Assembly: GCA_050288425.1 (NCBI GenBank)
Contig: JBNKDU010000126.1
Coordinates: forward strand, 53,503-117,502
Reading direction: 5' to 3'
Source: JARRKU01 sp050288425
GTDB lineage: Bacteria; Desulfobacterota; Desulfobacteria; Desulfobacterales; Desulfosarcinaceae
Length of the DNA stretch: 64,000 bases
Positions 35,192 to 43,609 of this stretch are shown piece by piece; within the stretch, counting starts at the first letter, position 1, and every line of letters starts with the position of its first letter. A model generated the notes under the pieces. It worked only from the letters and a program-made list of their open reading frames with translations. It was not told the DNA's origin and did no database searches. The position numbers and the translations under genes are program-made.

Positions 35192-37822
35192 TCACATTAT
35201 CCGCAGATAATTGCTGATCGTGGACTCATGGTCATTGAGGATGTCTACGTCTTCCGAGCCTTTCACCTGGTGGGTGGCGAAGTAATTGATGCCGTTCTGG
35301 TAATTGATCTTCGAAAGCGATTCGGTCAGTTCGATCTCCTGGTTCTTCAACATGGAATTGCCCAGCGCCTGGATCCGTTTCATGCGGTCCTTGGCGCGGG
35401 CTTTGCTGCGCGGGGTCTGCTTGAAGAAGTGCAGCACGATCCAGTACGATTCGAAATAGGTCTTCAGGAAACGGGCGAAGAGTTTGAGCTTGCGCAAACC
35501 TGAGGAAGTGATCTGGTACGTGTCCGGCAGACTGGGGTGCGGCATGAGGATGGCGTCGTCGATAAAGGCCTTGAGGTTCTTGCGGACCAGGTACTCGGCG
35601 GTGAGATCCACGTCATGGGCGAACTCGTATTTAAAGAGATCCTGCAGGAAGTAATAGCGGGAATGGATATCCGAGGCCGAAAACTGGAAGGCGTCTCTTT
35701 CCAGGATGGCCAGCGCGGTATAGGCCGCCGGCACGAAGTGGGCGATGCAGTTGTTCTTATAGTATTCCAGTTGCAGCCGCTTGCCGGGCGGCAGCGTGAA
35801 CTGGACGATTTCCAGGGGCATATTCTTTTCCCCGGATGGACGTTCGATGAGCTTGCGTTGCAGGTAGTTCTCGAGGGCCTGCTCGCAGGTGCGGCGATGG
35901 TCCATGAGCAGGGTGTCGGTGAGCTTGGTATTGCCGGTGAAGAGGTAGGCGAGGTAGGTCTCGATGATCTCGAGGATTTCTTCGCTGCTGAACCGCCGGG
36001 TGGCGCAGTTGAGCAGGGCGGCCGCCGTCAGGGCGTGGGGCGTGACGATGCTGGCCTGGTCGATGGCCCGGATCAGGCGCCAGCCGAGATTGCGGCACAG
36101 CGCATTCTGGACTTTCTGGGGCATCTCGGACAGCGGCGCGTCGTAGTCCTCCAGCATGGTTTTGAGCGAGATCGGCTCTTGAAAATTGATATAGATCTTG
36201 CCGTAGCGCTGCTTGAGGAATTTGCGGGCCTTGATGACCTGGGAGAGATTCTCCGGTTCCTTCTGCCCGCCTTCGATCTCATGCAGATAGGCATCTTCTT
36301 CCAGGATCTGGTCATAGCCGATGGAGACGGGAACGAAGATCATGTCTTCGCAGGCCCCGTTCTTGTAAGCGTTGAGCAGGATCGACAGAAAACCCAGCTT
36401 GGGCATCAGCAACTTGCCGGTGCGGCTGCGTCCGCCCTCGATGAACAGCTCGATGTTGAAACCGTCCTCCAGCAGCTTGTGGATGTATTCGGAGAATACG
36501 CGGGCATAGAGAACCGCGCCGCTGAAACTCCGGCGCAGGAAAAAGGCGCCGCCGGCCCGGAACATCGGCCCCATCGGCCAGAACGACAGGTTCTTGCCGG
36601 CGGCCACATGCGGACAGGGCATGTTGTTCTGGAACAGGATGAAGGAGAGGATCAGATAGTCGATGTGGCTTTTGTGGCACGGGACCAGGATCAGAGGGCC
36701 TTGTCGCGACATGGCTTTCACCCGCTGCAGGCCGGCGCTGTCGACCTCGGCACCGTCGTACATGGTGTTGAAAAGCCAGCGCACCACACCGGACACGCAG
36801 GTAATGAAAAAGTGGCTGTAGCGTGCGGCGATCTCGTCCAGAAAGCCATCCGCTTTCTTGCGAATGGCATGCACCGACTCGTTTCTGGTTTTGGCATGCT
36901 GGATCATGAATTCATGCAACCGTTTGCCGGCCAGGATGCTCTCCTTGTTCTCCTCATGGGATTTGATCACCGGGCCGGTGATGCTCTGACGATGCCGGTT
37001 GTGTTGCAGCAGCAGCTTGCGGCGCAACCGCAGGGCCTGATACTCCACCGTGCCGTCGGCATTGTCGGGATGGCGGATGAAACGCTGCAAATCCAGCGGT
37101 TGGGAGATCTCCACGAAGACTTTTCCCGGCTGGCGGAACAGGGTCAGCAGCCGCCGGGTGATCCGCGGCTTCTGCTCGGTTCCCAGAAACAGATCCCGCA
37201 ACCGCGGCATGCTGGGCCTCGGGCTTCGGCTGAAAAACATGAGGTGCGGAACGATGAGCACCGGCCGGTCCGTGTTTTTCTGCAATTCGATGAGAAACTG
37301 CAAGGGATCCTGGTGCGCCTTGACGAATCGACGGTAGAACCCCCGTTTCTCCACCAGCGGCAGCAGGGCGCATTTCCCGTCCAGGAGTTCCTGCTGCCAA
37401 TAGCCGTCGGTATAGGGATTCAGGCTGCGGTGGTGAGTGAAAAGACAATCCAGATGGGCCAGCATATTGCGCAGGATGCGGGACATCGGCTGCAGGATCC
37501 AGGGAGTCAGGCCGAAGGCCAGTACGGGAACGGGCAGCTTTTCCCGGCGGTAGCGGGAGTGGTAGAACAGATATTCGAAATAGCTTTTGAATTTGATGCT
37601 GTAAATCAGGATGGCCTCTTCGGGCAGGCTGCGCAATACCCGCTGTTGATCCGGGTGCAGCGTAATTCCGGTGAAGAATCGGTCCAGCAGCCAGGGCAGG
37701 AGTCCGGACCTGGCGGGCAGGTAAAAGAGAAAGTGGTGATGGGAGTTCTTGAGCAGCCGCCGGACCCAGGACCGCCCTCTGCTTTCCAATTTCCCCTCTT
37801 TGCCCTTGTCCTTGCGCGCCAT
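35192..37822 (-). CDS. plsB: Glycerol-3-phosphate 1-O-acyltransferase PlsB
   Basis: 876 residues. First step of phospholipid synthesis at the inner membrane. The acyltransferase HX4D motif is in LVPCHKSHIDYLILSF. Block II is around AGGAFFLRRSFSGAVLYARV, block III is ELFIEGGRSRTGKLLMPKLG, and block IV is MIFVPVSIGYDQILEEDAYL. The long N-terminal and C-terminal extensions are typical of PlsB, slightly longer than the E. coli protein (807). The start is the ATG at 37822 (ARKDKGKEGKLES...). An upstream in-frame extension is compositionally odd and lacks a ribosome-binding site. Confidence 0.95.
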   Translation of the reverse strand: MARKDKGKEGKLESRGRSWVRRLLKNSHHHFLFYLPARSGLLPWLLDRFFTGITLHPDQQRVLRSLPEEAILIYSIKFKSYFEYLFYHSRYRREKLPVPVLAFGLTPWILQPMSRILRNMLAHLDCLFTHHRSLNPYTDGYWQQELLDGKCALLPLVEKRGFYRRFVKAHQDPLQFLIELQKNTDRPVLIVPHLMFFSRSPRPSMPRLRDLFLGTEQKPRITRRLLTLFRQPGKVFVEISQPLDLQRFIRHPDNADGTVEYQALRLRRKLLLQHNRHRQSITGPVIKSHEENKESILAGKRLHEFMIQHAKTRNESVHAIRKKADGFLDEIAARYSHFFITCVSGVVRWLFNTMYDGAEVDSAGLQRVKAMSRQGPLILVPCHKSHIDYLILSFILFQNNMPCPHVAAGKNLSFWPMGPMFRAGGAFFLRRSFSGAVLYARVFSEYIHKLLEDGFNIELFIEGGRSRTGKLLMPKLGFLSILLNAYKNGACEDMIFVPVSIGYDQILEEDAYLHEIEGGQKEPENLSQVIKARKFLKQRYGKIYINFQEPISLKTMLEDYDAPLSEMPQKVQNALCRNLGWRLIRAIDQASIVTPHALTAAALLNCATRRFSSEEILEIIETYLAYLFTGNTKLTDTLLMDHRRTCEQALENYLQRKLIERPSGEKNMPLEIVQFTLPPGKRLQLEYYKNNCIAHFVPAAYTALAILERDAFQFSASDIHSRYYFLQDLFKYEFAHDVDLTAEYLVRKNLKAFIDDAILMPHPSLPDTYQITSSGLRKLKLFARFLKTYFESYWIVLHFFKQTPRSKARAKDRMKRIQALGNSMLKNQEIELTESLSKINYQNGINYFATHQVKGSEDVDILNDHESTISNYLRIM

Positions 37823-38358
37823 GCTCGTTTCCCGTCCGGTCTGTGGGTTGAAAAGTCGTGGTGATCGATATTCCGTGCAGATACGACGGCCGGCTGCGGC
37901 GTCGAACGTCCGGCTCGTCGTCCGGTCACACCGCAAGGCCGAATACCGGGTGCGTGCCCGCTATGGCTGGTGATCCCTGACCCGTCAAATCTAACAGACC
38001 CATTGGATATTTGCAATCAACCCGAAAGGGAAAAACGAGCGATCCCGAAGCCGCGAATGGGGGGCGCCCACCGCCGGATTCCATGCCCTGACCCGGGGGA
38101 GGCCATGGTGATGAATCGCCTGCGTGAGGCATTAATCGTAGGCGTTCTGCGGGGAAAAATAGACTTGCGCTGCCTGGGTGGCTATGGTATTGCTCAAAAT
38201 CTACTTTCGAGGGTGGCGTCAGGCGCATCCACAGGCAAAATCCAGACAATCCGAATTTGGCGGCACAGGCCTCCGGCGGCAGGCCAAGGCCTCAGAATAA
38301 AGGTGAATCATCGTGACCATATTGAATCAAAGTTTGAACTAAAGGAGGTTGGTGTTTT
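37823..38358. other. Intergenic region, no gene recognised
   Basis: About 535 bases between the divergently placed plsB and the small membrane protein gene. Reading frames present are short and show no family signature or ribosome-binding site. The only clear signal is the strong AAAGGAGG just before 38359. I see no tRNA, repeat or convincing promoter. Confidence 0.5.
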
Positions 38359-38637
38359 ATGAAAACATTAATCGGCGGCTCAGTTGCAGCAGTAATCGGC
38401 CTCATCGGCCTGGGGATTTTCTGGAAAGACTTTTTTGAACTCTTGGCCGGCGTGATTCCCATCGCTCTTCTGCTCGGTGGTGGCCTGGCGATTTATCTGG
38501 GGTTTGACGAGCTTAAGGATTCCTGGAAAAAGGACGACGACGCGGTCGACGCCAACGTTGACGAATCTGATAAATATAAGAGAGAGATCGACGATTTGAA
38601 GGCCGAGATCGAGACGCTTAAATCCGAGAAAGCCTAA
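38359..38637 (+). CDS. Small two-helix membrane protein with acidic coiled-coil tail, unknown function
   Basis: 92 residues. Two predicted membrane helices (LIGGSVAAVIGLIGLGIFW and LLAGVIPIALLLGGGLAIYL) form a hairpin. A charged C-terminal region follows (DDDAVDANVDESDKYKREID, ending DLKAEIETLKSEKA) with heptad-like spacing. An excellent AAAGGAGG precedes the ATG and a terminator follows, so it is a monocistronic expressed gene. I do not recognise a named family. Magnetosome- or stress-type small membrane proteins share the architecture but not obvious motifs. Confidence 0.8.
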   Translation: MKTLIGGSVAAVIGLIGLGIFWKDFFELLAGVIPIALLLGGGLAIYLGFDELKDSWKKDDDAVDANVDESDKYKREIDDLKAEIETLKSEKA

Positions 38638-38664
38638 TCCAGCGATTCTGAATTTCAGCTTCCA

Positions 38665-38705
38665 AACCCTCTGCCGCTCTTGCCGGGCGGTATGAGGGTT
38701 TTTTG
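38665..38705 (+). terminator. Intrinsic terminator after the small membrane protein gene
   Basis: Arms AACCCTC and GAGGGTT enclose a second G+C-rich pairing (GCCG with CGGC), and the stem runs directly into TTTTTT. Confidence 0.85.
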
Positions 38706-38730
38706 TTTCCCCTACCCGTGCAGGAGTCCG

Positions 38731-39915
38731 TCACCGGGATTCCTCATAGAGCAGGAATTCCATCCGCAGGTTCATGAAATCGCACAACTCCTTTTCCCAG
38801 CCATTTTCCATCTCCTCCAGGGAGACACCGGCTTCCAATTGCCTGCGAATGCCGTCATGGCCCAGGATCAGGTCGATGGGCAGGCGTTCATATTCGTATT
38901 CGTACGGCGGTGGCTTCCACTGAAACACGTCCGGGTGGTTGGCCATGACGGCCTTCAGGAGGGCCAGGCTGGTGCGAAAGGGGCGATACCGCACCGGGTC
39001 GGTGACATGAATCTGGAATCCGTGGCAGACCGTGCCGCACCATTTGTTGGCGGTGGGTTCGAATTCCACCGGCCGCAAAACGGTTCCCTGGATGTGATCC
39101 GGCGCCAGGGCGGCCGCCAGGGACCGCTGGTCGAGATAGGGCGCGCCGAACAATTCGAACGGCTGGGTGGTGCCCCGTCCTTCCGAGAGGTTGGTGCCTT
39201 CGAGCATCACCTGGCCTGGATAGACCAGGGCGGATGTCGGCGAGGGCAGGTTGGGGGAGGGGGCCACCCAGGGCAGACCCGTGTCGGCGAAGAGCATCTG
39301 CCGTCGCCAGCCCTGCATGGGGATGACTTCCAGACGGCAACCGATGCCGAAGGCCGAGTTGAACATGCCGGCCAGTTCGCCGATGGTCAGTCCGTGGCGC
39401 ATGGGCAGGGGGTAGCGTCCCACGAAGGAGGTCCAGGCCGGGTCCAGGCAGTTGCCCTCCACATTCACGCCGCCGACGGGATTGGGCCGATCCAGGACCA
39501 CGACACGCTTGCCGTATTGCCCGGCCGCTTCCATGCAATGGGAAAGAGTATAAATAAAGGTGTACACCCGGGTGCCCACATCCTGCAGATCCACCAGCAG
39601 GACATCGATGGGGTCGAACATTTCCTGGGTGGGAATGCGGGTGCGGCTGTAAAGGCTGAACACCGGGATATCCAGCAGGGGGTCGCGGCGATGGTCCGAT
39701 TCGATCATGTTGTCCTGTTTTTCCGCGAACAACCCGTGTTGGGGGGAGAACAGCGCAGATAACCGCTCGCCGAAGGTGTCGTGAATCAACTGGCGGCTGT
39801 GGATCAGGTTAGCGCACACCGAAGCCGAATTGCACAACAGGCCCAGCCGCTGTCCGCGCAGCCAGGATGGCGGGTCGGCCAGGAAAGACTCGACTCCCAG
39901 GGTTACGGTTTTCAT
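38731..39915 (-). CDS. namZ: DUF1343 protein, probable exo-beta-N-acetylmuramidase NamZ
   Basis: 394 residues. Family motifs include LSALFSPQHGLFAEKQDNMI, IPVFSLYSRTRIPT, DVLLVDLQDVGTRVYTFIYT, VVVLDRPNPVGGVNVEGN, MRHGLTIGELAGMFN and NLSEGRGTTQPFELFGAPYL. DUF1343 proteins were identified as NamZ, which removes MurNAc from the non-reducing ends of muropeptide sugars. No signal peptide is visible at the chosen start (KTVTLGVESFLADP), so it may act in the cytoplasm on imported muropeptides. Together with the MurU-AmgK gene 4 kb away it suggests MurNAc salvage. A much longer in-frame open stretch upstream overlaps the P-loop gene on the other strand and is not coding. Confidence 0.9.
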   Translation of the reverse strand: MKTVTLGVESFLADPPSWLRGQRLGLLCNSASVCANLIHSRQLIHDTFGERLSALFSPQHGLFAEKQDNMIESDHRRDPLLDIPVFSLYSRTRIPTQEMFDPIDVLLVDLQDVGTRVYTFIYTLSHCMEAAGQYGKRVVVLDRPNPVGGVNVEGNCLDPAWTSFVGRYPLPMRHGLTIGELAGMFNSAFGIGCRLEVIPMQGWRRQMLFADTGLPWVAPSPNLPSPTSALVYPGQVMLEGTNLSEGRGTTQPFELFGAPYLDQRSLAAALAPDHIQGTVLRPVEFEPTANKWCGTVCHGFQIHVTDPVRYRPFRTSLALLKAVMANHPDVFQWKPPPYEYEYERLPIDLILGHDGIRRQLEAGVSLEEMENGWEKELCDFMNLRMEFLLYEESR

Positions 39916-40125
39916 GGTTGCGACCATCCTAATGGGTTGGTGGAGGACGGAAACCGGCCGGCTGGAACATGCCCCGACACCAGCTTTAGCACAGAAAACA
40001 GATCCTTGAAACCGCTTGACACCCGTCTGGATACTCAATAGATTGATCTCCGGCCTGAATTTGATTGAGTTTCCCCCCTGCTCACCGGATTGCGATGGCC
40101 AAGATCTGGTTCTAGGAGGCGTGAC

Positions 40126-40869
40126 GTGCCCATTCGCCTTTCCGGCATCGTCATCATTGTCGGCAACTACGGCAGCGGAAAAACCGAAGTCGCGATTAAC
40201 CTGGCCGTCCAGCGGAAAAAAAACGGCCTCAGGGTCCGCGTGGCCGACCTGGATCTGGTCAATCCCTATTTCCGAACACGCGAGGCACGGCAGACTCTCG
40301 AGGCGTTGGATATCGATCTGGTCCTGCCGGCCGATCCGTACCTGCAGGCCGACCTGCCGATTCTGGTCCCCCAGGTGGCCGGAATGATAAGAAATCCCGG
40401 TGACTTGGACATCCTGGACATGGGCGGCGACGACGTGGGCGCCACCGTCCTGGCGGCGCTGGCGGATGCATTCCGGCCGCTGGGCGATGGTGTGCATGTA
40501 TTGCAGGTGGTCAACCCGTTCCGGCCCAATACCGATACGGTGGCGCGCTGCCTCAAGATGCGTCGCGCCATCGAGGCCGGCGCCCGCATGGCGGTGACCG
40601 GCTGGGTGGGTAACGCCAATCTGATCGAGGAGACCACTGCGGAGCATGTGAATTCGGGCATGGAGTTCATGGGGCGCCTGGAGGCCGAGAGCGACTTGCC
40701 GGTGGAATTCGTCACGGTGCCGCAACCGATCCTGGAGCAGATGGATACCGCCGGATCCCCCTGGCCCGTCCTGCCGATCCACCGGCAGCTGGTCCCGCCG
40801 TGGATCCGGCCCACCCCGTGGACACAACCGGAAACGGCCCATCGGTCCGACCGGCGGAACGAATCATAA
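40126..40869 (+). CDS. P-loop ATPase of the MinD/CobQ-like (SIMIBI) group
   Basis: 247 residues. A modified Walker A is at the very N-terminus (IVIIVGNYGSGKTEVAINLA). A deviant DLDLVNPYFRTREAR follows as in ParA/MinD relatives, and then LDILDMGGDDVGATVLAAL as Walker B-like. NPFRPNTDTVARCLKM is also conserved. The start is the GTG at 40126 with TAGGAGG seven bases upstream. It ends 13 bases before the ferredoxin subunit of the 2-oxoacid oxidoreductase, so it is almost surely in the same operon. A role in assembling or regulating that complex is an inference from position only. Confidence 0.82.
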   Translation: MPIRLSGIVIIVGNYGSGKTEVAINLAVQRKKNGLRVRVADLDLVNPYFRTREARQTLEALDIDLVLPADPYLQADLPILVPQVAGMIRNPGDLDILDMGGDDVGATVLAALADAFRPLGDGVHVLQVVNPFRPNTDTVARCLKMRRAIEAGARMAVTGWVGNANLIEETTAEHVNSGMEFMGRLEAESDLPVEFVTVPQPILEQMDTAGSPWPVLPIHRQLVPPWIRPTPWTQPETAHRSDRRNES

Positions 40870-40882
40870 GGAGTATGAACCA

Positions 40883-41104
40883 ATGGCTTATTGCTATCGA
40901 ATCGAAGAAGATCTCTGCAAGGGGTGCGGCCTCTGTGTGTCCGTCTGCCCCAAGAATGTACTGGAGATTTCCAGGGATGTGAACGTCAAAGGGTATTTCC
41001 CGGCATATCAGGCCCGGCCGCAGGACTGCATCACGTGTGCCATCTGTTGCAACATGTGCCCGGATGTGGCCATTTCCATTACCGAAACCGAGGAAACCGA
41101 GTAG
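40883..41104 (+). CDS. korD: 2-oxoacid:ferredoxin oxidoreductase, 4Fe-4S ferredoxin (delta) subunit
   Basis: 73 residues with two 4Fe-4S binding sets: CKGCGLCVSVCPKNV, and CITCAICCNMCPDVA. It carries electrons from the TPP subunit to ferredoxin. First of the four oxidoreductase genes, 23 bases before the alpha subunit. All eight ligand cysteines are present. Confidence 0.95.
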   Translation: MAYCYRIEEDLCKGCGLCVSVCPKNVLEISRDVNVKGYFPAYQARPQDCITCAICCNMCPDVAISITETEETE

Positions 41105-41127
41105 AGGGCCGTCCAGGAGCGTATCCT

Positions 41128-42204
41128 ATGTCCAAAGTCTTGATGAAAGGCAACGAGGCCATCGCCGAAGCCGCCATCCGGGCGGGGTGCCTGAACTATT
41201 TCGCCTATCCCATCACCCCCCAGTCCGAAGTGGCCGAATATCTGGCATGGCGCATGCCGGAAGTCGGCGGTGTTTTTTTGCAGGGGGAGAGCGAGGTGGC
41301 GGTCTCCTACATGATTCATGGGGCGGCATCCGCCGGGGCCCGCGTGTTCACCACCTCTTCCAGCCCGGGGATCAGCCTGATGAGCGAGGCCATCAGCTAC
41401 ATGGCCGGGGCGCAATGTCCGGCGGTGTTCGTGAACATCATGCGCGGCGGCCCGGGACTGGGCGGCATCCTGCCCTCCCAGGGCGACTACCTGCAGGCCA
41501 CCAAGGGCATCGGGCATGGCGACGCCCGGATGCTGGTGATGGCGCCGGCCACGGTTCAGGAGGCCGTGGAGATGATGATGATGGCCTTTCCGCTGGCCGA
41601 GAAGTATCGCAACCCGGTGATGATCCTCGGTGACGGACTGATCGGCCAGATGATGGAGCCGGTGGAATTCCCCGATCATTTGAAAAGCGAACCGTCCAAC
41701 AAGGATGGGTGGGCCACCAACGGCATGGAGACCCGGGGCAGCGACCGGCAGAACATCGTGCGTTCCCTTTATCTGGATCCGGTGGAACTGAACGACAACA
41801 ACCTGGAATTGAAGGCCAAATACGATCGCATGAAGCAAGAGGATGTGCACTACGAGGCCTACAACCTGGACGGTGAATATCAGGCCCTGCTGGTCTCCTA
41901 CGGCACCATGAGCCGGGTCTGCAAGACGGCCATCGACAACCTCAAGGAGCAGGGGATCGAAATCGGCCTGATTCGTCCCCAGACCCTCTTCCCGTTTCCG
42001 GAGGAAGCCGTTTTGAAAGCGGCGGAATCCTCCGGCTGCCGGAACGTGCTCTGCGTGGAGATGAGCATGGGCCAGATGGTGGAGGATGTGGAGCGGAGCG
42101 TCATGGGCCGCAAGCCGGTCCAATGGTATGGCAAGTGCGGCGGAGAAGTTCCCACGCCGGAAGAGATCATCGAACTGATTCAGGCCACCTTGGCGAAACC
42201 CTGA
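41128..42204 (+). CDS. vorB: 2-oxoacid:ferredoxin oxidoreductase alpha subunit (VorB/KorA type)
   Basis: 358 residues. VLMKGNEAIAEAAIRAGCLN, YFAYPITPQSEVAEYLAWRM, FLQGESEVAVSYMIHGAASA and TTSSSPGISLMSEAISYM are characteristic of the VorB/KorA alpha chain. It lacks the fused gamma domain, which is encoded separately. The enzyme oxidatively decarboxylates a 2-oxoacid with CoA, giving acyl-CoA and reduced ferredoxin. Substrate (2-oxoisovalerate or 2-oxoglutarate) cannot be fixed by eye; the sequence pattern is closest to proteins usually named VorB. AGGAG precedes the ATG. Confidence 0.93.
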   Translation: MSKVLMKGNEAIAEAAIRAGCLNYFAYPITPQSEVAEYLAWRMPEVGGVFLQGESEVAVSYMIHGAASAGARVFTTSSSPGISLMSEAISYMAGAQCPAVFVNIMRGGPGLGGILPSQGDYLQATKGIGHGDARMLVMAPATVQEAVEMMMMAFPLAEKYRNPVMILGDGLIGQMMEPVEFPDHLKSEPSNKDGWATNGMETRGSDRQNIVRSLYLDPVELNDNNLELKAKYDRMKQEDVHYEAYNLDGEYQALLVSYGTMSRVCKTAIDNLKEQGIEIGLIRPQTLFPFPEEAVLKAAESSGCRNVLCVEMSMGQMVEDVERSVMGRKPVQWYGKCGGEVPTPEEIIELIQATLAKP

Positions 42205-42215
42205 CAGGAGCGACC

Positions 42216-42956
42216 ATGGCCGTTACATTCCAGAAACCCGAGGCCCTGTTCGACCGGCCCACCCACTACTGCCCGGGATGCACCCACGGCGTGGTCCACC
42301 GGCTGATCGCGGAAGTCATCGACGAGCTTGCCATCCGCCGCAGGACCGTGGGCATCGCGCCGGTGGGATGCGCGGTGTTGATGTACAATTACGTCGATGT
42401 GGATTTCCAGGAGGGGGCCCACGGCCGTGCGCCGGCCATGGCCACCGGCATCAAGCGGGTCCGCCCCGACCTGATGGTGTTTACCTACCAGGGGGACGGC
42501 GACCTGGCCAGCATCGGCATGGGCGAGATCGTTCACGCGGCCAACCGGGGAGAGAAGTTTACCACCATCTTCATCAACAACGCGGTCTACGGTATGACCG
42601 GCGGCCAGATGGCGCCGACCACCATGCCCGACCAGCGTACCACCACATCTCCCTTCGGCCGCAACGTCGAAGAGGTGGGCATGCCTGTGCGCATGTGCGA
42701 ACTGCTCGCGACGCTCGCCACTCCCGGCTACATCACCCGTCAGACGGTGGTGAAGCCCAAGTATATCAAGAAAGCCAAGAAGGCCATTCGCCGGGCGTTT
42801 GAATATCAGATGGCCGGGCGTTGCTACACCTTCGTCGAAGTGCTCAGCACCTGCCCCACCAACTGGGGAATGACACCCGTGGATGCCGTCAAGTGGACCG
42901 AGGGGACCTTGATGCCCTACTATCCCCTGGGTGATTTCAAGACGCCGGACGCCTGA
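42216..42956 (+). CDS. korB: 2-oxoacid:ferredoxin oxidoreductase beta (TPP-binding) subunit
   Basis: 246 residues. TPP-binding signature GDGDLASIGMGEIVHAANRG with the N-rich metal-binding loop FINNAVYGMTGGQMAPTT. Cys pair in HYCPGCTHGVVHRLIAEVID as cluster ligands. C-terminal CYTFVEVLSTCPTNWGMTP is typical. It starts 11 bases after the alpha subunit with AGGAG. Confidence 0.95.
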   Translation: MAVTFQKPEALFDRPTHYCPGCTHGVVHRLIAEVIDELAIRRRTVGIAPVGCAVLMYNYVDVDFQEGAHGRAPAMATGIKRVRPDLMVFTYQGDGDLASIGMGEIVHAANRGEKFTTIFINNAVYGMTGGQMAPTTMPDQRTTTSPFGRNVEEVGMPVRMCELLATLATPGYITRQTVVKPKYIKKAKKAIRRAFEYQMAGRCYTFVEVLSTCPTNWGMTPVDAVKWTEGTLMPYYPLGDFKTPDA

Positions 42957-43027
42957 AGCGGGAGAGCCCGTCGGCGAAGGAGAGAGCGGATCGGGACGGC
43001 GACCCGGTACCCGGACAAGGAGAGCGC

Positions 43028-43561
43028 ATGCAAAGCGAAGTGATGTTCGCCGGATTCGGCGGACAGGGGATTCTGCTCATCGGCAAGGTGCTGGCCCAGG
43101 CGGCCATGGACGAAGGCTACGAGGTGGCATGGGTACCGTCCTACGGTCCGGAGATGCGGGGCGGGACGGCCTATTGCACGGTGGTCATCGGCGATCGTCC
43201 CATCGGATCGCCCATCATCAAGAATCCCATGCACCTTGTGGCGATGAACCGCCCCTCCCTGGAGAAGTTCGCCCCTCTGGTCAAACCCAAGGGCGTCATC
43301 CTGGTCAATTCCTCCCTGATTCCCATCGATGCCGATCGGGACGATGCCGATGTGCTCAAGGTGGACACCGTGAAGATCGCCAAATCACTAGGTAATCCCA
43401 GGGCCGCCAATATCGTCGCCCTGGCGGCCTTCGTGGTGCGGTCGGGAGTGGTCAAGCTGGAAACCCTCAAGAAATGCGTCGAAAAGGAATTTCGCAAAAA
43501 ACCGAAACTGATTCCCCTCAACCTGTCGGCGGTGGACGCCGGCGCCGCCGCGGCCGGATGA
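43028..43561 (+). CDS. korC: 2-oxoacid:ferredoxin oxidoreductase gamma subunit
   Basis: 177 residues. Catalytic gamma domain: SEVMFAGFGGQGILLIGKVL, WVPSYGPEMRGGTAYCTVVI and the ANIVALAAFVVRSGVVKLE region. It completes the D-A-B-C set. A 71-base gap separates it from the beta subunit, with AAGGAGAG before the ATG. The stop (TGA) is directly followed by a potential upstream start of hisC. Confidence 0.95.
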   Translation: MQSEVMFAGFGGQGILLIGKVLAQAAMDEGYEVAWVPSYGPEMRGGTAYCTVVIGDRPIGSPIIKNPMHLVAMNRPSLEKFAPLVKPKGVILVNSSLIPIDADRDDADVLKVDTVKIAKSLGNPRAANIVALAAFVVRSGVVKLETLKKCVEKEFRKKPKLIPLNLSAVDAGAAAAG

Positions 43562-43609
43562 ATGCCCATGCCGCGCATCGCAATCCCTGCATCGGATGAA
43601 AGCCAACCC

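Noticed and set aside
39916..40842. Long in-frame N-terminal extension of the NamZ frame
   Set aside because: It lies antisense to the P-loop ATPase gene and has no family similarity; the NamZ fold starts at 39915.
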